A model generated the notes under the pieces. The model was not told the DNA's origin. It saw only the letters and a program-made list of their open reading frames with translations, and did no database searches. Shown piece after piece: positions 19,381 through 28,373 of a DNA stretch of 31,307 nucleotides; positions within the stretch are counted from its first letter, which is position 1, and each line of letters starts with the position of its first letter. The stretch spans positions 1-31,307 of the forward strand of contig JAUCBJ010004938.1 of assembly GCA_032718475.1 (NCBI GenBank), in the 5' to 3' direction. Both the position numbers and the translations under genes were made by a program. This DNA comes from Nemertoderma westbladi (Eukaryota > Xenacoelomorpha > Nemertodermatida > Nemertodermatidae).

Positions 19381-21960
19381 CTAATCTATTTTTGCAAATA
19401 ATAACATTGATTTATATCTAGATTCAAGTGATATCCGTAAATATATTGCTGCTGCGTATGCTGTTTCCGAAGCATCGCAAAAACACAATAAATCAAGTTC
19501 ATAATCCCCCAAGTTTCTCTGTATCTCTCCTTCAAATATATGTCGTGGGATTTGGCATTCACTAATTTTCAATAGTTCGTTGGCAATACTTGGCCACCTA
19601 TTGATTATATTGTCATTGAGTTTCAAATTCCAATCTAGTTTTTCTCCCTTTTGTCTATCTTTCCACACTTCTTGGTATAATACCTTTGCTTGCAATGTGA
19701 TAGGAATGAAATATCCTAACGGATCAAATATCTTTCCTAGGTTCTGCAATATGTCACGAATATTTCTTACCTTAGTTTTAATGTTTGATTCTGCAATATG
19801 TATTTTATCGGCTTCAATATTCCATCCAATTCCAAGTACTTTGGTTACACGTGATTTCATTAGATCAGCAGAATTCATTTTATCAAGTAATTCATTAGAA
19901 TTTGATGACCATTCACGTAGATTCATAGAGGCTCCTTTAAAAATCTCTTTAGACTCAATATATAATTGTTTACCTTCATCTACATCATTCACTGAAGCTA
20001 TTAAATTATCCACATATAAGTTATCCTGAATAACTTGGGCTACAGGCGTATTGGTATTCTCTAAATGGTGTGCGATAACAGCACCAAGCAGATACTGGCA
20101 CGAAATGATTCCAAATGGTATTCGACAAAATCGCATTGTCACAATATTGTTTTTCAATGGTTGCTTTATATCATTTGGGTCTTTATACCAGAAGAAGCGA
20201 GTTACATCTTTATCTGTTTCTTGAATTCCTACTTGTAGATAAGCCTTTTCAATATCTGATATAATAGCTATAGATCTAAGACGAAATCGAATTAGCACCC
20301 CTGTCAAGTCTCTCATCAATGATGGTCCACGATACAAACACTCATTTAGGCATTTGCAATCTTTGTTTTTCTTTGCGCTAGCATTATATACTATACGTAC
20401 CTTTGTTGTTGTTTTAGAGGGTTTAATTACAGGATGATGAGGAATATAATGTTTGATTGGTTTATGTTTGTCATTCTCATCCTCATCACTTACTGTTTCG
20501 ATTATACCATTATCCAGTTGATTGTTTATTATTGCTGAATACTTATCATGTAAATCATTGTTCTCGATTAATCTTTGATGTAAAGATTTAAATCTATTGA
20601 AGGCTAAGTCACGATTTTCATTTGGATATTCATTATTGGGTTTCCATGGCCAACTAACGAAATATCTGTTATTTTCATATTTAACATTTTCTTTAAAATT
20701 TATAATCGCTTGATCATCATCATCATTTATAGTTGGGTCTTCTATTCCAATTATTTCCGTCTTCCAGTAACTTTCGCTATTGTTTATTACATTGGGTTCA
20801 TATTGTTGATCCATATTGTCAAATATCAACATAGATGTCTCATTAAATGACTTATCTTCATTATCAGTATATCTCCCACTGATAACCCAACCAAATGTGG
20901 ACTTTATCAAGCTTGGGCCTTCAGGCAGATTTATTTTCTCACCTGAAATGAAATCTCCATAATAGTCTAATCCAATGAGGAAGTTGATGTTTGTAATCTC
21001 ATTTTCACCTGGAATTGTGTCCGCTAACGGTAAATCTTTCCATATTTCTTCAGATTTACCAAGATCAATTGACGATCTTTCAATTGGCCCAGTTATAATA
21101 TTGACGACATGAACTGTTATTTGTTGGGAATTTCCATTCATATCATATAGATTGATATCTGCTAATTTAAATGGTATCCTGATTGGTTCCTTTCTACCAA
21201 ATGTGTTGGCAACAATTTCGCCTGGATCTCTTTCTACTAAATTCAATTCTTTTGAAAATGAATGAGTAACATAAGTCCGCTTGCTTCCTGTGTCAAAGAA
21301 AACTCGTGTTGTAATTGGTTTCATTTTTGTATGTCCAGGTTTCTGAACATCTATTAAGGCAGTTTGCATTATGACTGACTCGTTAATTGACATTACTGGC
21401 AAACAATTGCTGGGATATCCATTGTTATCTTGCGATTCATTTAACTCCAATCTTTCTTTTGTTGCAACATTTTCAACAAATAAATTTGGACTACCCGCAC
21501 TTTGATTTGAATGTTTTTTATAACATAAGCTTCTATGATGGTTTTTTGTTCTTCCACAGTGAGTACAAGTATAATTATATGTGCAATATCTAGTAGAATG
21601 ACTCTCCTTTAAACAAATGTTACATTTGTTGCTCAAATGCAATTGTTTTTTTCGGGATGCGACATCGGGATATTTGTGGCATTCATCATTCCAATGATTT
21701 CCTGAGCAATACACACATGATCTATTTTCACCAAAGGATCGTTTACCAGCAACTGTTAATGCATGGCTAGTGGGTTTGTATTGCTTATAGTTATTTGGTC
21801 CTGACCAACCTTTATTGGTATTTTTATTATACGATGTTTCATGGTTATTCTTATTATGAATATCTCCGGAAGTCCTTTCAGTTAATGAATCGCGTCTTTC
21901 AGCTGCTTCTCGAGAAGCAATGTATCGCTTGAGGTTATTGCGTAAGGTATTGCTTCCCAT
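19381..21960 (-). pseudogene. BEL/Pao gag C-terminus, protease, reverse transcriptase and RNase H start
   Basis: An 859-codon frame. It starts with the end of the gag domain (NNLKRYIASREAAERRD), then CCHC-type zinc knuckles (CVYCSGNHWNDEC, CNICLKESHSTRYC, CTHCGRTKNHHRSLC). An aspartic protease follows with the active site FFDTGSKRTYVT. The reverse transcriptase has RIVYNASAKK, the first catalytic Asp in IISDIEKAYLQVGI and the active-site box LYVDNLIAS. YVDN in place of the usual YVDD is, as I recall it, common in BEL elements. The frame ends with RNase H (DLLCFCDASETAYAAAIYL) and a stop at 19381 caused by a frame change. It is joined to gag across another frame change near 21955. Confidence 0.93.
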
Positions 21961-22481
21961 TTTTCACTTGGATCTTTAAAGTACTCTAATTGTACTTTTA
22001 CTTCCATTGGTAATTTCGAATAAATCATTGATACAAAAATTGGTTGAGAGATGTTTTCACCTAACCCTTCTAGGCTTCTAAGATTCTTTTCTATTGAATC
22101 ATATGTGAGACGCAATCTACTTGTTTCATTCCTAGAAACAGCCAAATTCATTAATTCAGTATATATGGCATCAATTAAGGTTTGCGTTTCCCCAAATCTT
22201 TCTTTTAACAGTTCTACAGCTACATTATAATTTTCATTAGTCAATTGCAATCCTGAAATTGCCCTTTTGGCTTCACCGTCTAACTTTGTACGCAAGTAAT
22301 TAAATTTCTCAACCGGTTTCAACTCATTTTTACTATCAATAGCTGCTTCAAATGAATCCCAAAATTCACCCCATTTTAATACATTTCCTGAAAAACGTTC
22401 TATAACCAATTTTGGCAGATTAACCTTTACTCTGCTTCCGGCATAGTGAATTGCACGTTGCAAGTTCATTAACTTGCACAT
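21882..22481 (-). pseudogene. BEL/Pao gag, central part (DUF1759-type)
   Basis: A 199-codon frame carrying the typical BEL gag segment: LPKLVIERFSGNVLKWGEFW, DSFEAAIDSKNELKPVEKF, YLRTKLDGEAKRAISGLQLT, then YSKLPMEVKVQLEYFK. It overlaps the upstream gag frame (22420-22866) by 62 bp and the downstream pol frame by 79 bp. Both overlaps come from single-base frame changes, since one continuous gag-pol frame is usual for BEL. Confidence 0.88.
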
Positions 22482-22866
22482 TACTCATATTCATTGTTGC
22501 CTCTTCAAGGTTCGCTTGTAGGCCTGTTTGTGCTTTGACTTCATTTTGGTATTCATTGATACATTGTATTCTCACAATTAGACGAGATGAAGAATTCATT
22601 ATTTGATCATTAAATAGTGATACTGTACTAATTTCATTATTCACGGCATCCCCATCATCGTCAGGCAATAAATTTAAAATTTGTTCATTAAGGGTATCTA
22701 AATCTTGACCATATAATTTAAGTTTATTTTTAGTTATTTCAGCATCTTCTAAATTTATTTCATTTCCATCACTCATTAATTCATCAACTATTTTAAATAA
22801 CTTCTTTATATTGGTCCTTACAGCTTCTCTCTTCAACCGCAATTTATTTGTCCCGGTTCCAGGCAT
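22420..22866 (-). pseudogene. BEL/Pao gag, N-terminal part
   Basis: A 148-codon frame from ATG (22866). It is charged and helical (KREAVRTNIKKLFKIVDEL, DAEITKNKLKLYGQDLDTL), as in the coiled N-terminus of BEL gag. It lies in the right place, ~740 bp after the primer-binding site, and runs into the DUF1759-type segment in another frame near 22450. This ATG is the probable gag start. Confidence 0.8.
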
Positions 22867-23610
22867 TTCTGCAGGCCTGTTTGATTATTATTTAACAAAT
22901 TTCAGCATTGACTTCAGGCATTACTAATGGCCTGTTATTATTCTGTTTGATAATTATATTATTATTTAACATTGGTCTGTTGGTGTAGGACTATTAGGTA
23001 TACACTCATTGTACAGTTGTAGTACTGGTATCCAACATTATAAAGAGGATATATACAATATACATATATGGGCAGTCCAAGTTAATGCATCTTTGACTGC
23101 TTTAATTCAATCAAACAATGATGGCTGTTTTCCCAAGCACCGGTAGGCAGTAGGCCTATTACAGTATTATTACGAATGGTTAAGTATTAATTATGCACTC
23201 ACCAAATCATCAAATTCTACCTGTCAGCCGATAGCTGTGGACAATCTTTACGTCTGTATGGCATTCCAGATCCTTATATCTGTTACTGTTTGTATGTGGC
23301 GTGGCTCGTTCCTTTTATATTCCAGGATTCGCCAAGTTTAATTGATCCCGATTCAGTATAGGGAATACGTAGCACATATAGCAGTATAGGTAGGCCTGTA
23401 TGCTGTAGCTGTAGGGCCTTAATTAAGTAGGCTGGGCTGTAGGCCTAGCTATTTTATTGTTGATCCCTTTCATTAGCATCAGTACCGGTATCGGTGGAAG
23501 GTTATTCATTTAGTCTAAGCTGTTATCAGATTATACCGTACCGGTACAGCGGTATCGGTAGGCCTATTGGAAATCAGTGTTTTCAGTTTGTTGACGCTCG
23601 AACAGCGTAA
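22867..23610 (-). other. BEL/Pao 5' leader
   Basis: About 745 bp between the primer-binding site and the gag start, with no long frame. It contains repeated AGGCCTGTT words (22873, 22929, 22975) and several TAGGCCTA and ACCGGTA words like the host DNA. It would hold packaging signals, but none can be named. Confidence 0.6.
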
Positions 23611-23626
23611 CCACGCTCTGCTACCA
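23611..23626 (-). promoter_or_regulatory. Primer-binding site, initiator tRNA-Met-like
   Basis: On the coding strand TGGTAGCAGAGCGTGG follows the 5' LTR with no spacer. The first 11 bases are complementary to the 3' end (CTCTGCTACCA) of eukaryotic initiator tRNA-Met. The next few bases do not match well, so the primer identity is probable but not certain. Confidence 0.7.
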
Positions 23627-23869
23627 TGTTTTGGATTCACTCATTCAATTGCGGACAATATAATATGAAATAATAATATGCCGATATGACATTACTGCAT
23701 TATGTATTCCAGTATTCTTGATACTCATTTTGTCTGACAATTTCAGTTCTAACTATAAAAAAGACACTAGTGACTGGTCCGTCTAACACTACTGCACTAC
23801 CGGTAACACATACTGACTAACACTACTGCTTACAATAATTGGGACTTAGGTCATATAAATGTCAAGACA
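23627..23869 (-). repeat. 5' LTR of the BEL/Pao element
   Basis: 243 bp, directly repeated at 17070-17312. It should contain the promoter for the minus-strand transcript. On that strand TTTATATGAC near its upstream end and TTTTTTATAG in the middle are possible TATA-like sites. Confidence 0.95.
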
Positions 23870-24911
23870 ACCCCCGTCCGACCGTGGGGAACTTGTGGGA
23901 CCCCCGCCCGACCGTGGGGAACTTGTGGGGCCCCCGCCCGACCGTGGGAAACTTGTGGGGGGCCCCCGCCCGACCGTGAGGAACTAGTGGGAGCCCGCCC
24001 GACTGTGGGGAACTTGTAGGACCCCCGCCCGACCGTGGCGAACTTGTGGGACCCCCGCCAGACTGTGAGGGACTTGTGGGACCCCCGCCCGACCGTGGGT
24101 AACTTATGGGACCCCCGCTTGACCGTGGGGAACTTGTGGGACCCCCGCCCGACATTGGGAAACTAGTGGGACCCCTGCCCAACCGTGGGGAACTTGTGGG
24201 ACCCCCGCCCGACCGTAGGGAACTTGTGGGACCCCCGCCCGACCTTGGGAAACTTGTGGGACCCCCGCCCAACCGTGGGGAACTTGTGGGACCCCCGCCC
24301 GACCTTGGGAAACCTGTGGGACCCCCGCCCGACCGTGGGGAACTTGTGGGACCCCCACCCGACCGTGGGAAACTTGTGGGACCCCCGTCCGACCGTGGCG
24401 AACTTGTGGGACCCCCACCCGACCGTGGGGAACTTGTGGGACATCCGCCCGACCGTGGGGAACTTGTGGGACCCCCGCCCGACCGTGGGGAACTTGTGGG
24501 GCCCCCACCCGACCATGGTGAACTTGTGGGACCTCCGCCAGAACCCTTGGGACGAACCAAAGACACGTTGGCTAAATTAGACCTTTGAGTTATCACCACA
24601 CTTGACGAAGAGTCAGTTAATCTTGTGTCGAAGTCCGCCAAGGTGTCGTGCCATTGCGTGTCATCGTCGTCCCCTTCGTCGCCCGAGTCTGGGGTTCCGG
24701 TATCTACTGGCTGTGAGAGAGAGCCCCCGGATGCTACAGGGATATCCCCGTAGGTGGAAGGTATCGGCTGCGAGGAAGACGACTGACCCCCGTTCGCGCA
24801 GTTTCCATTTCTTCCGGGTGCACAACTCGAACACCGCCGACCCCCTACGACACAGACGCATATCTTGCAGCGACGCCCCATCCTGGAGTTGCTGCAGCCG
24901 CAGCAAACCAT
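23862..24911 (-). CDS. CXC-like cysteine-cluster protein fused in frame to the 30-bp repeat; probable transposon ORF fragment
   Basis: A 349-codon frame from ATG (24911). Residues 1-42 carry nine cysteines (3, 4, 6, 15, 18, 20, 27, 30, 37; CKICVCVVGGRRCSSC). The spacing resembles a CXC zinc cluster and the cysteine-rich N-termini I recall from some RLE-type LINE proteins. Residues ~43-122 are Ser/Gly-rich with the acidic stretch DEGDDDDTQWHD. After about 24545 the frame enters the minisatellite and reads roughly 20 copies of SGGGPTSSPR before running out near the BEL edge. It could be an expressed low-complexity protein, the 5' end of a LINE ORF, or a chance open frame. The unique part (24546-24911) looks genuinely coding; the repeat part may not be. 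No start context or splice evidence is decisive. Confidence 0.5.
   Translation of the reverse strand: MVCCGCSNSRMGRRCKICVCVVGGRRCSSCAPGRNGNCANGGQSSSSQPIPSTYGDIPVASGGSLSQPVDTGTPDSGDEGDDDDTQWHDTLADFDTRLTDSSSSVVITQRSNLANVSLVRPKGSGGGPTSSPWSGGGPTSSPRSGGGPTSSPRSGGCPTSSPRSGGGPTSSPRSDGGPTSFPRSGGGPTSSPRSGGGPTGFPRSGGGPTSSPRLGGGPTSFPRSGGGPTSSLRSGGGPTSSPRLGRGPTSFPMSGGGPTSSPRSSGGPISYPRSGGGPTSPSQSGGGPTSSPRSGGGPTSSPQSGGLPLVPHGRAGAPHKFPTVGRGPHKFPTVGRGSHKFPTVGRGLS
23870..24545. repeat. 30-bp GC-rich minisatellite, right part
   Basis: About 22 further copies of the 30-bp unit after the BEL insertion. The variant order (GGGGGGCCCCCG, GAGGAACTAGTGGG, GCCAGACTGTGAGGG, GGGTAACTTATGGG) repeats that seen at 16240-16500, so the two flanks are parts of one higher-order array. 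The unit reads as SGGGPTSSPR in frame with the ORF starting at 24911. Confidence 0.93.
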
Positions 24912-25059
24912 TTCCAGAAAACTCCGGGAAAGCCCACGTGAATCCTTAACCGAGCTGAAGCCAAATCTAGTGGCGTCAGATAGTCTGGCAGTCAGGCAGC
25001 AGCAACTGTTGTGTAGTTGAGGTTATCGTATTGCTCAAAAATGGTCAGTAAATAAGAAG

Positions 25060-25136
25060 GGTATTTACCTTTACTCTAGGTCGTGATGTACTGTACATAG
25101 GACGGTATTTACCTTTACTCTAGGTCGTGGTGTACT
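25060..25136. repeat. Direct duplication of a ~33-bp sequence
   Basis: GGTATTTACCTTTACTCTAG plus the next ~13 bases occurs at 25060-25092 and again at 25104-25136, with one clear difference. The second copy borders the 42-bp minisatellite. It may mark an early step of repeat growth or a target duplication. Confidence 0.75.
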
Positions 25137-25600
25137 CCTGTACTTCACACTCCGCCTCCCACACCCCCCACAGATCCTCTTGTACTTCCCACTCCGTCTC
25201 CCACACCCTCCACAGATCCTCCTGTAATTCCCACTCCGTCTCCCACACCCTCCACAGATCCTCCTGTACGTCACACTCCGTCTCCCACACCCCCCACAGA
25301 TCCTCTTGTACTTCCCACTCCGTCTCCCACACCCCCCACAGATCCTCCTGTACTTCACACTCCGTCTCCCACACCCTCCACTGATCCTCCCATACTTCCC
25401 ACTCCATCTTTCCCAGCCTCCACAGATCCTCCTGAGCTTCCCACGCTGTCTCCCACATCCTCCACAGGTCCTACTGTACTTCCCACTCCATCTTTCCCAG
25501 CCTCCACAGATCCTCCTGAGCTTCCCACGCTGTCTCCCACATCCTCCACAGATCCTCCTGTACTTCCCACTCCGTCTCTACTTGCTTCTCCTATCGCACC
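25137..25600. repeat. 42-bp minisatellite, multiple of three
   Basis: About eleven copies of a 42-bp unit built on CCCACTCCGTCTCCCACACC and ACAGATCCTCCTGTACTT. The left units are closer to each other. From 25380 an 84-bp pair of variants (CATCTTTCCCAGCCTCCACA and GCTGTCTCCCACATCCTCC) is itself duplicated. The frames are long on both strands: PTDPPVLPTPSPTPS on plus and GGSVEDVGDSVGSS on minus. The minus frame continues a transposon-type reading frame (see 25890-26697), so that is the likelier coding strand if there is one. Confidence 0.9.
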
Positions 25601-25889
25601 CCGAACTACTCCTCTCGCTCCTCCGACTGCTCCCCTTGCACCTCTACCTTTTCCCCTCTGACCTCCAACTGCTCCCCTTGCACCTCTATATTTTTCCATC
25701 CCACCTATAACTGCTCCTCTAACATTCTGCCCGCCCACCTCTAAATCACCTCCTCTTGCACTTATACCGCTATCCCCTGCCTCGCCACCTCCACCGATAT
25801 CTCTCACTTCTCCCTTCCTTACATCATCAGCATCCAGTATCCCATCTGATTCATCGCCTTCAATAGTTTCAGTGACACCTTCCCCCTGA

Positions 25890-26697
25890 AACACATGGAC
25901 TGCTACGCCATGCTCGATGCAGAATATTCTTACAAGAAATATTTATAATATAGATATCGCCACCCTGGTTATATATAATCTTGTGGGCTTTTCCAATTCC
26001 CTCGAAAGGGCCTATGTTACTTGGTATGGTATCGTTTACCAGTTCCACATGAAAATATCTTGGTTTTAATACGAGATTTCAGCATGGCAATTATGTCATT
26101 GAAGCTAGGGGTATCGCCATCAATGTGCATGCCAATAATGTTTGACAATGTCCTCTTAATCGTTCCACCAACTCCATCCGCTGGGCCCTTCCCGTGACCA
26201 GCCTCCAAATATATCCAACGGATTTTCTTATTCTTGGCCTTAGCAATTTCATTAAATAGAAATACAATTAATAGTCCTATTGCGGTTCTACTGAAGTGTT
26301 ACAGGTGAAACATGTCCTACTACTGTATGTAGCCCATCGAATTACATGTTACATGTGGGACGTCAGGCCCTATAACGATTTTTTGTGTAACAGGCTTTTG
26401 TTACAGGTTGGACAAAGCTCATACTGATAAATGTAAAAGCAACTAAAGTATATTTCAGTCAATTGTTGCCACAAATGATTACTCACGCAAAAGACCAATA
26501 TCTGGGCTATCTGCTGATATTAGAATCTTCACGTTTGTTAGAACTGATTCTAGAACATGGTAAAGCAATGCACTTGGTGTTACACATGGGACAATCCTAA
26601 TTGACATAATCGACTCGCATGTATAAAACCAGCAATATCTCCGGTTGTGTTTGTATTTTTTCGTAAAATCTTGAATGTTCAACTTCCCGAAGATTTT
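25890..26697 (-). pseudogene. Decayed spliced transposon-type gene with GHGKGPADGVGG motif
   Basis: Two exon-like blocks can be joined. Block A (about 26697-26487) ends VLTNVKILISADSP then GLL, and stops at a perfect donor (C^GTGAGT, intron from 26486). Block B starts after AATAG at 26276 and has IRWIYLEAGHGKGPADGVGG then TIKRTLSNIIG. The 210-bp intron is phase-consistent (one base plus two). SDSP-type and GHGKG-type motifs at this spacing are familiar to me from multicopy transposon-derived proteins of marine animals and fish, but I cannot name the family. A one-base gain in a T run near 26047 and another frame change near 25930 break block B. Afterwards a Gly/Asp-rich frame (25894 downward, GEGVTETIEGDESDG) leads into the 42-bp repeat. 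The 5' exons are not identified. Confidence 0.55.
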
Positions 26698-28330
26698 CCT
26701 TTCAAATAAGAATTTAGTTTATAGAATACCAATAAAAACCTTTTGGTGAATTCAGGTGTTACCGTCTGGGACAAGTAATTGTCAAAATAGGGGTATATTA
26801 TCTATTGTTGTATTTCAATATGATATCAATAAAACAATTTGGAAGTTATTCCATTGCATTCCTCTATTATTTAGCTTTAAATGAGCTCTAACTTGTTGAA
26901 ATACACCCAGTAGATGTCAAAATACATCCCCCAGAATACAATCAACATTTTTGGACGATTGAAAAACCTGCATTTTTTAGTACTAAAAGGTCTGTAAAAT
27001 CTTTCAAAGTCGGAGTGGCTGTATGATTTTTTGTGCATCTGTTGGACCATAAAATTATCTTAAAAAATATATATAACTTTACTAGGTTCCCAAAAAATAT
27101 CATTCTAAAATTAAGTCTAATCGTGTGGGAGACGTTTTTGGCCACTCTTTGTGAGTTTGGGCTATATACTGATATTACTAAGTAGAACCTATAAGGTTAC
27201 AGATTCTGTTTCCGATTCCGATACAGATTCTGTTTCCTGTTACAGATTCTAATTCTGTATGAAGAGTATCAGGTTTTCACTAAAAATCCAGGTTACAGAA
27301 TGGATGAATCTAACCAAAACAATAAAGGAATTTGGTATAGGCCTACATAAAAATAAGCGCATAAAACACTAAATAAGAAGAAAGTTAAGAAAATTCAAAT
27401 TCTTCATGTACCGTACATACTGTATAATTTCCTATATCATTTCGAAAGAACCAGTGAAAATTTCACATGGGCGTCTTTTTAAATTAGACATTTATTTACT
27501 GTATAATAATATGGGCTTTCAATTTTTGAATATTAAACTTAATGAAACGAATAATAAATACCCCATGCTCATGGTAACATTCACGTGAAGAAATTGCAAT
27601 TGGTAAAATTGTAATTACATTAATATAATTAGTTATTAGCGAACACATATCGTATTATATATTCAATGCAATATTATTCATCTCCCAACCCGAGTGGCTC
27701 CCACCATACCATGTGTGACATATACTTACTTTAGTTTTAGGCATATCTAAATCTGCTGACATCATCCATCATCCAATACATTGCCAACATCACTGAGTAT
27801 GACAAAACGTTTTCTACAGTACAGTATTATGCTGTGATGACATAGCAGTGATGACGTTTACCACAAGCGTAATTTCATCCAATCATTGGCTATGGCAATT
27901 GGTATTGTATCAACAGCCTCAGGATTTGAAATAGTACAGTGTTAGTTGTAGTTGGCACATGGTTCAGTGGTTGGGCAGTTGGGTATACTGGTAAATCTTG
28001 TAAATAGATGTTAGATATTCGAAATTTCTGCTGACTAATCAGTAGTTCTATTCAATCTCGCCGTTCTGTTTATTCTATCCAACTGTCCAATCTGCCAATA
28101 GCTGAATAGGGGCTGCCTACTGCATACTGTATTCTGTATTTAATAATCAGAGTTAGGTGGTACCCGTCAGCAATAGTACCGAGTAGAGCATAGTTTAGCA
28201 GTTTAGAGTACCGGTACTGCAGTAAATCTGAAAACTGCATAATAACTTGTCAACTTGTTAATAATTTTATTACTGCTGTACAGTGCAGCTGTGGTTTTAC
28301 AGTTTTAGATGTTCTGGCAGTCTGGCGTGA
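26698..28330. other. AT-rich noncoding DNA
   Basis: No gene is seen. Notable parts are a short tandem of ACAGATTCTGTTTCC-like words at 27199-27258, and 27,835-27,890, where GTGATGAC occurs twice and CCAAT and ATTGG words overlap (ATCCAATCATTGGC), a promoter-like combination with no gene attached. Short minus-strand frames at 26942-27145 and elsewhere lack motifs. Confidence 0.4.
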
Positions 28331-28336
28331 CTTAGA

Positions 28337-28373
28337 CCTACCTGCCTACTGCAGTATGCAGTAGGCAGGTAGG
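28337..28373. repeat. Perfect 17-bp-arm hairpin
   Basis: CCTACCTGCCTACTGCA (28337-28353), loop GTA, and the exact reverse complement (28357-28373). It lies in a region dense in TAGGCCTA and CTGCAG words. It could be a fold-back element or an extruding cruciform. There is no pre-miRNA-like bulged stem beyond the arms. Confidence 0.9.

Larger units (their letters stand above)
17070..23869 (-). mobile_element. Complete BEL/Pao LTR retrotransposon inserted in the minisatellite
   Basis: The element is 6.8 kb, transcribed on the minus strand and bounded by 243-bp direct LTRs. ACCCC occurs at both edges (17065-17069 and 23870-23874), the 5-bp target duplication expected for BEL/Pao. The order is 5' LTR, primer-binding site, ~740-bp leader, gag, protease, reverse transcriptase, RNase H, integrase, polypurine tract and 3' LTR, with no env. 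The LTRs differ by about three substitutions by eye, so the insertion is young. The coding region is split by three frame changes (near 22450, 21955 and 19380), so this copy as assembled is not autonomous. Confidence 0.95.

Noticed and set aside
25127-25710. Plus-strand proline-rich frames through the 42-bp repeat
   Set aside because: No start, domain or splice support; the minus frame connects to recognisable transposon-type sequence and is the better candidate.
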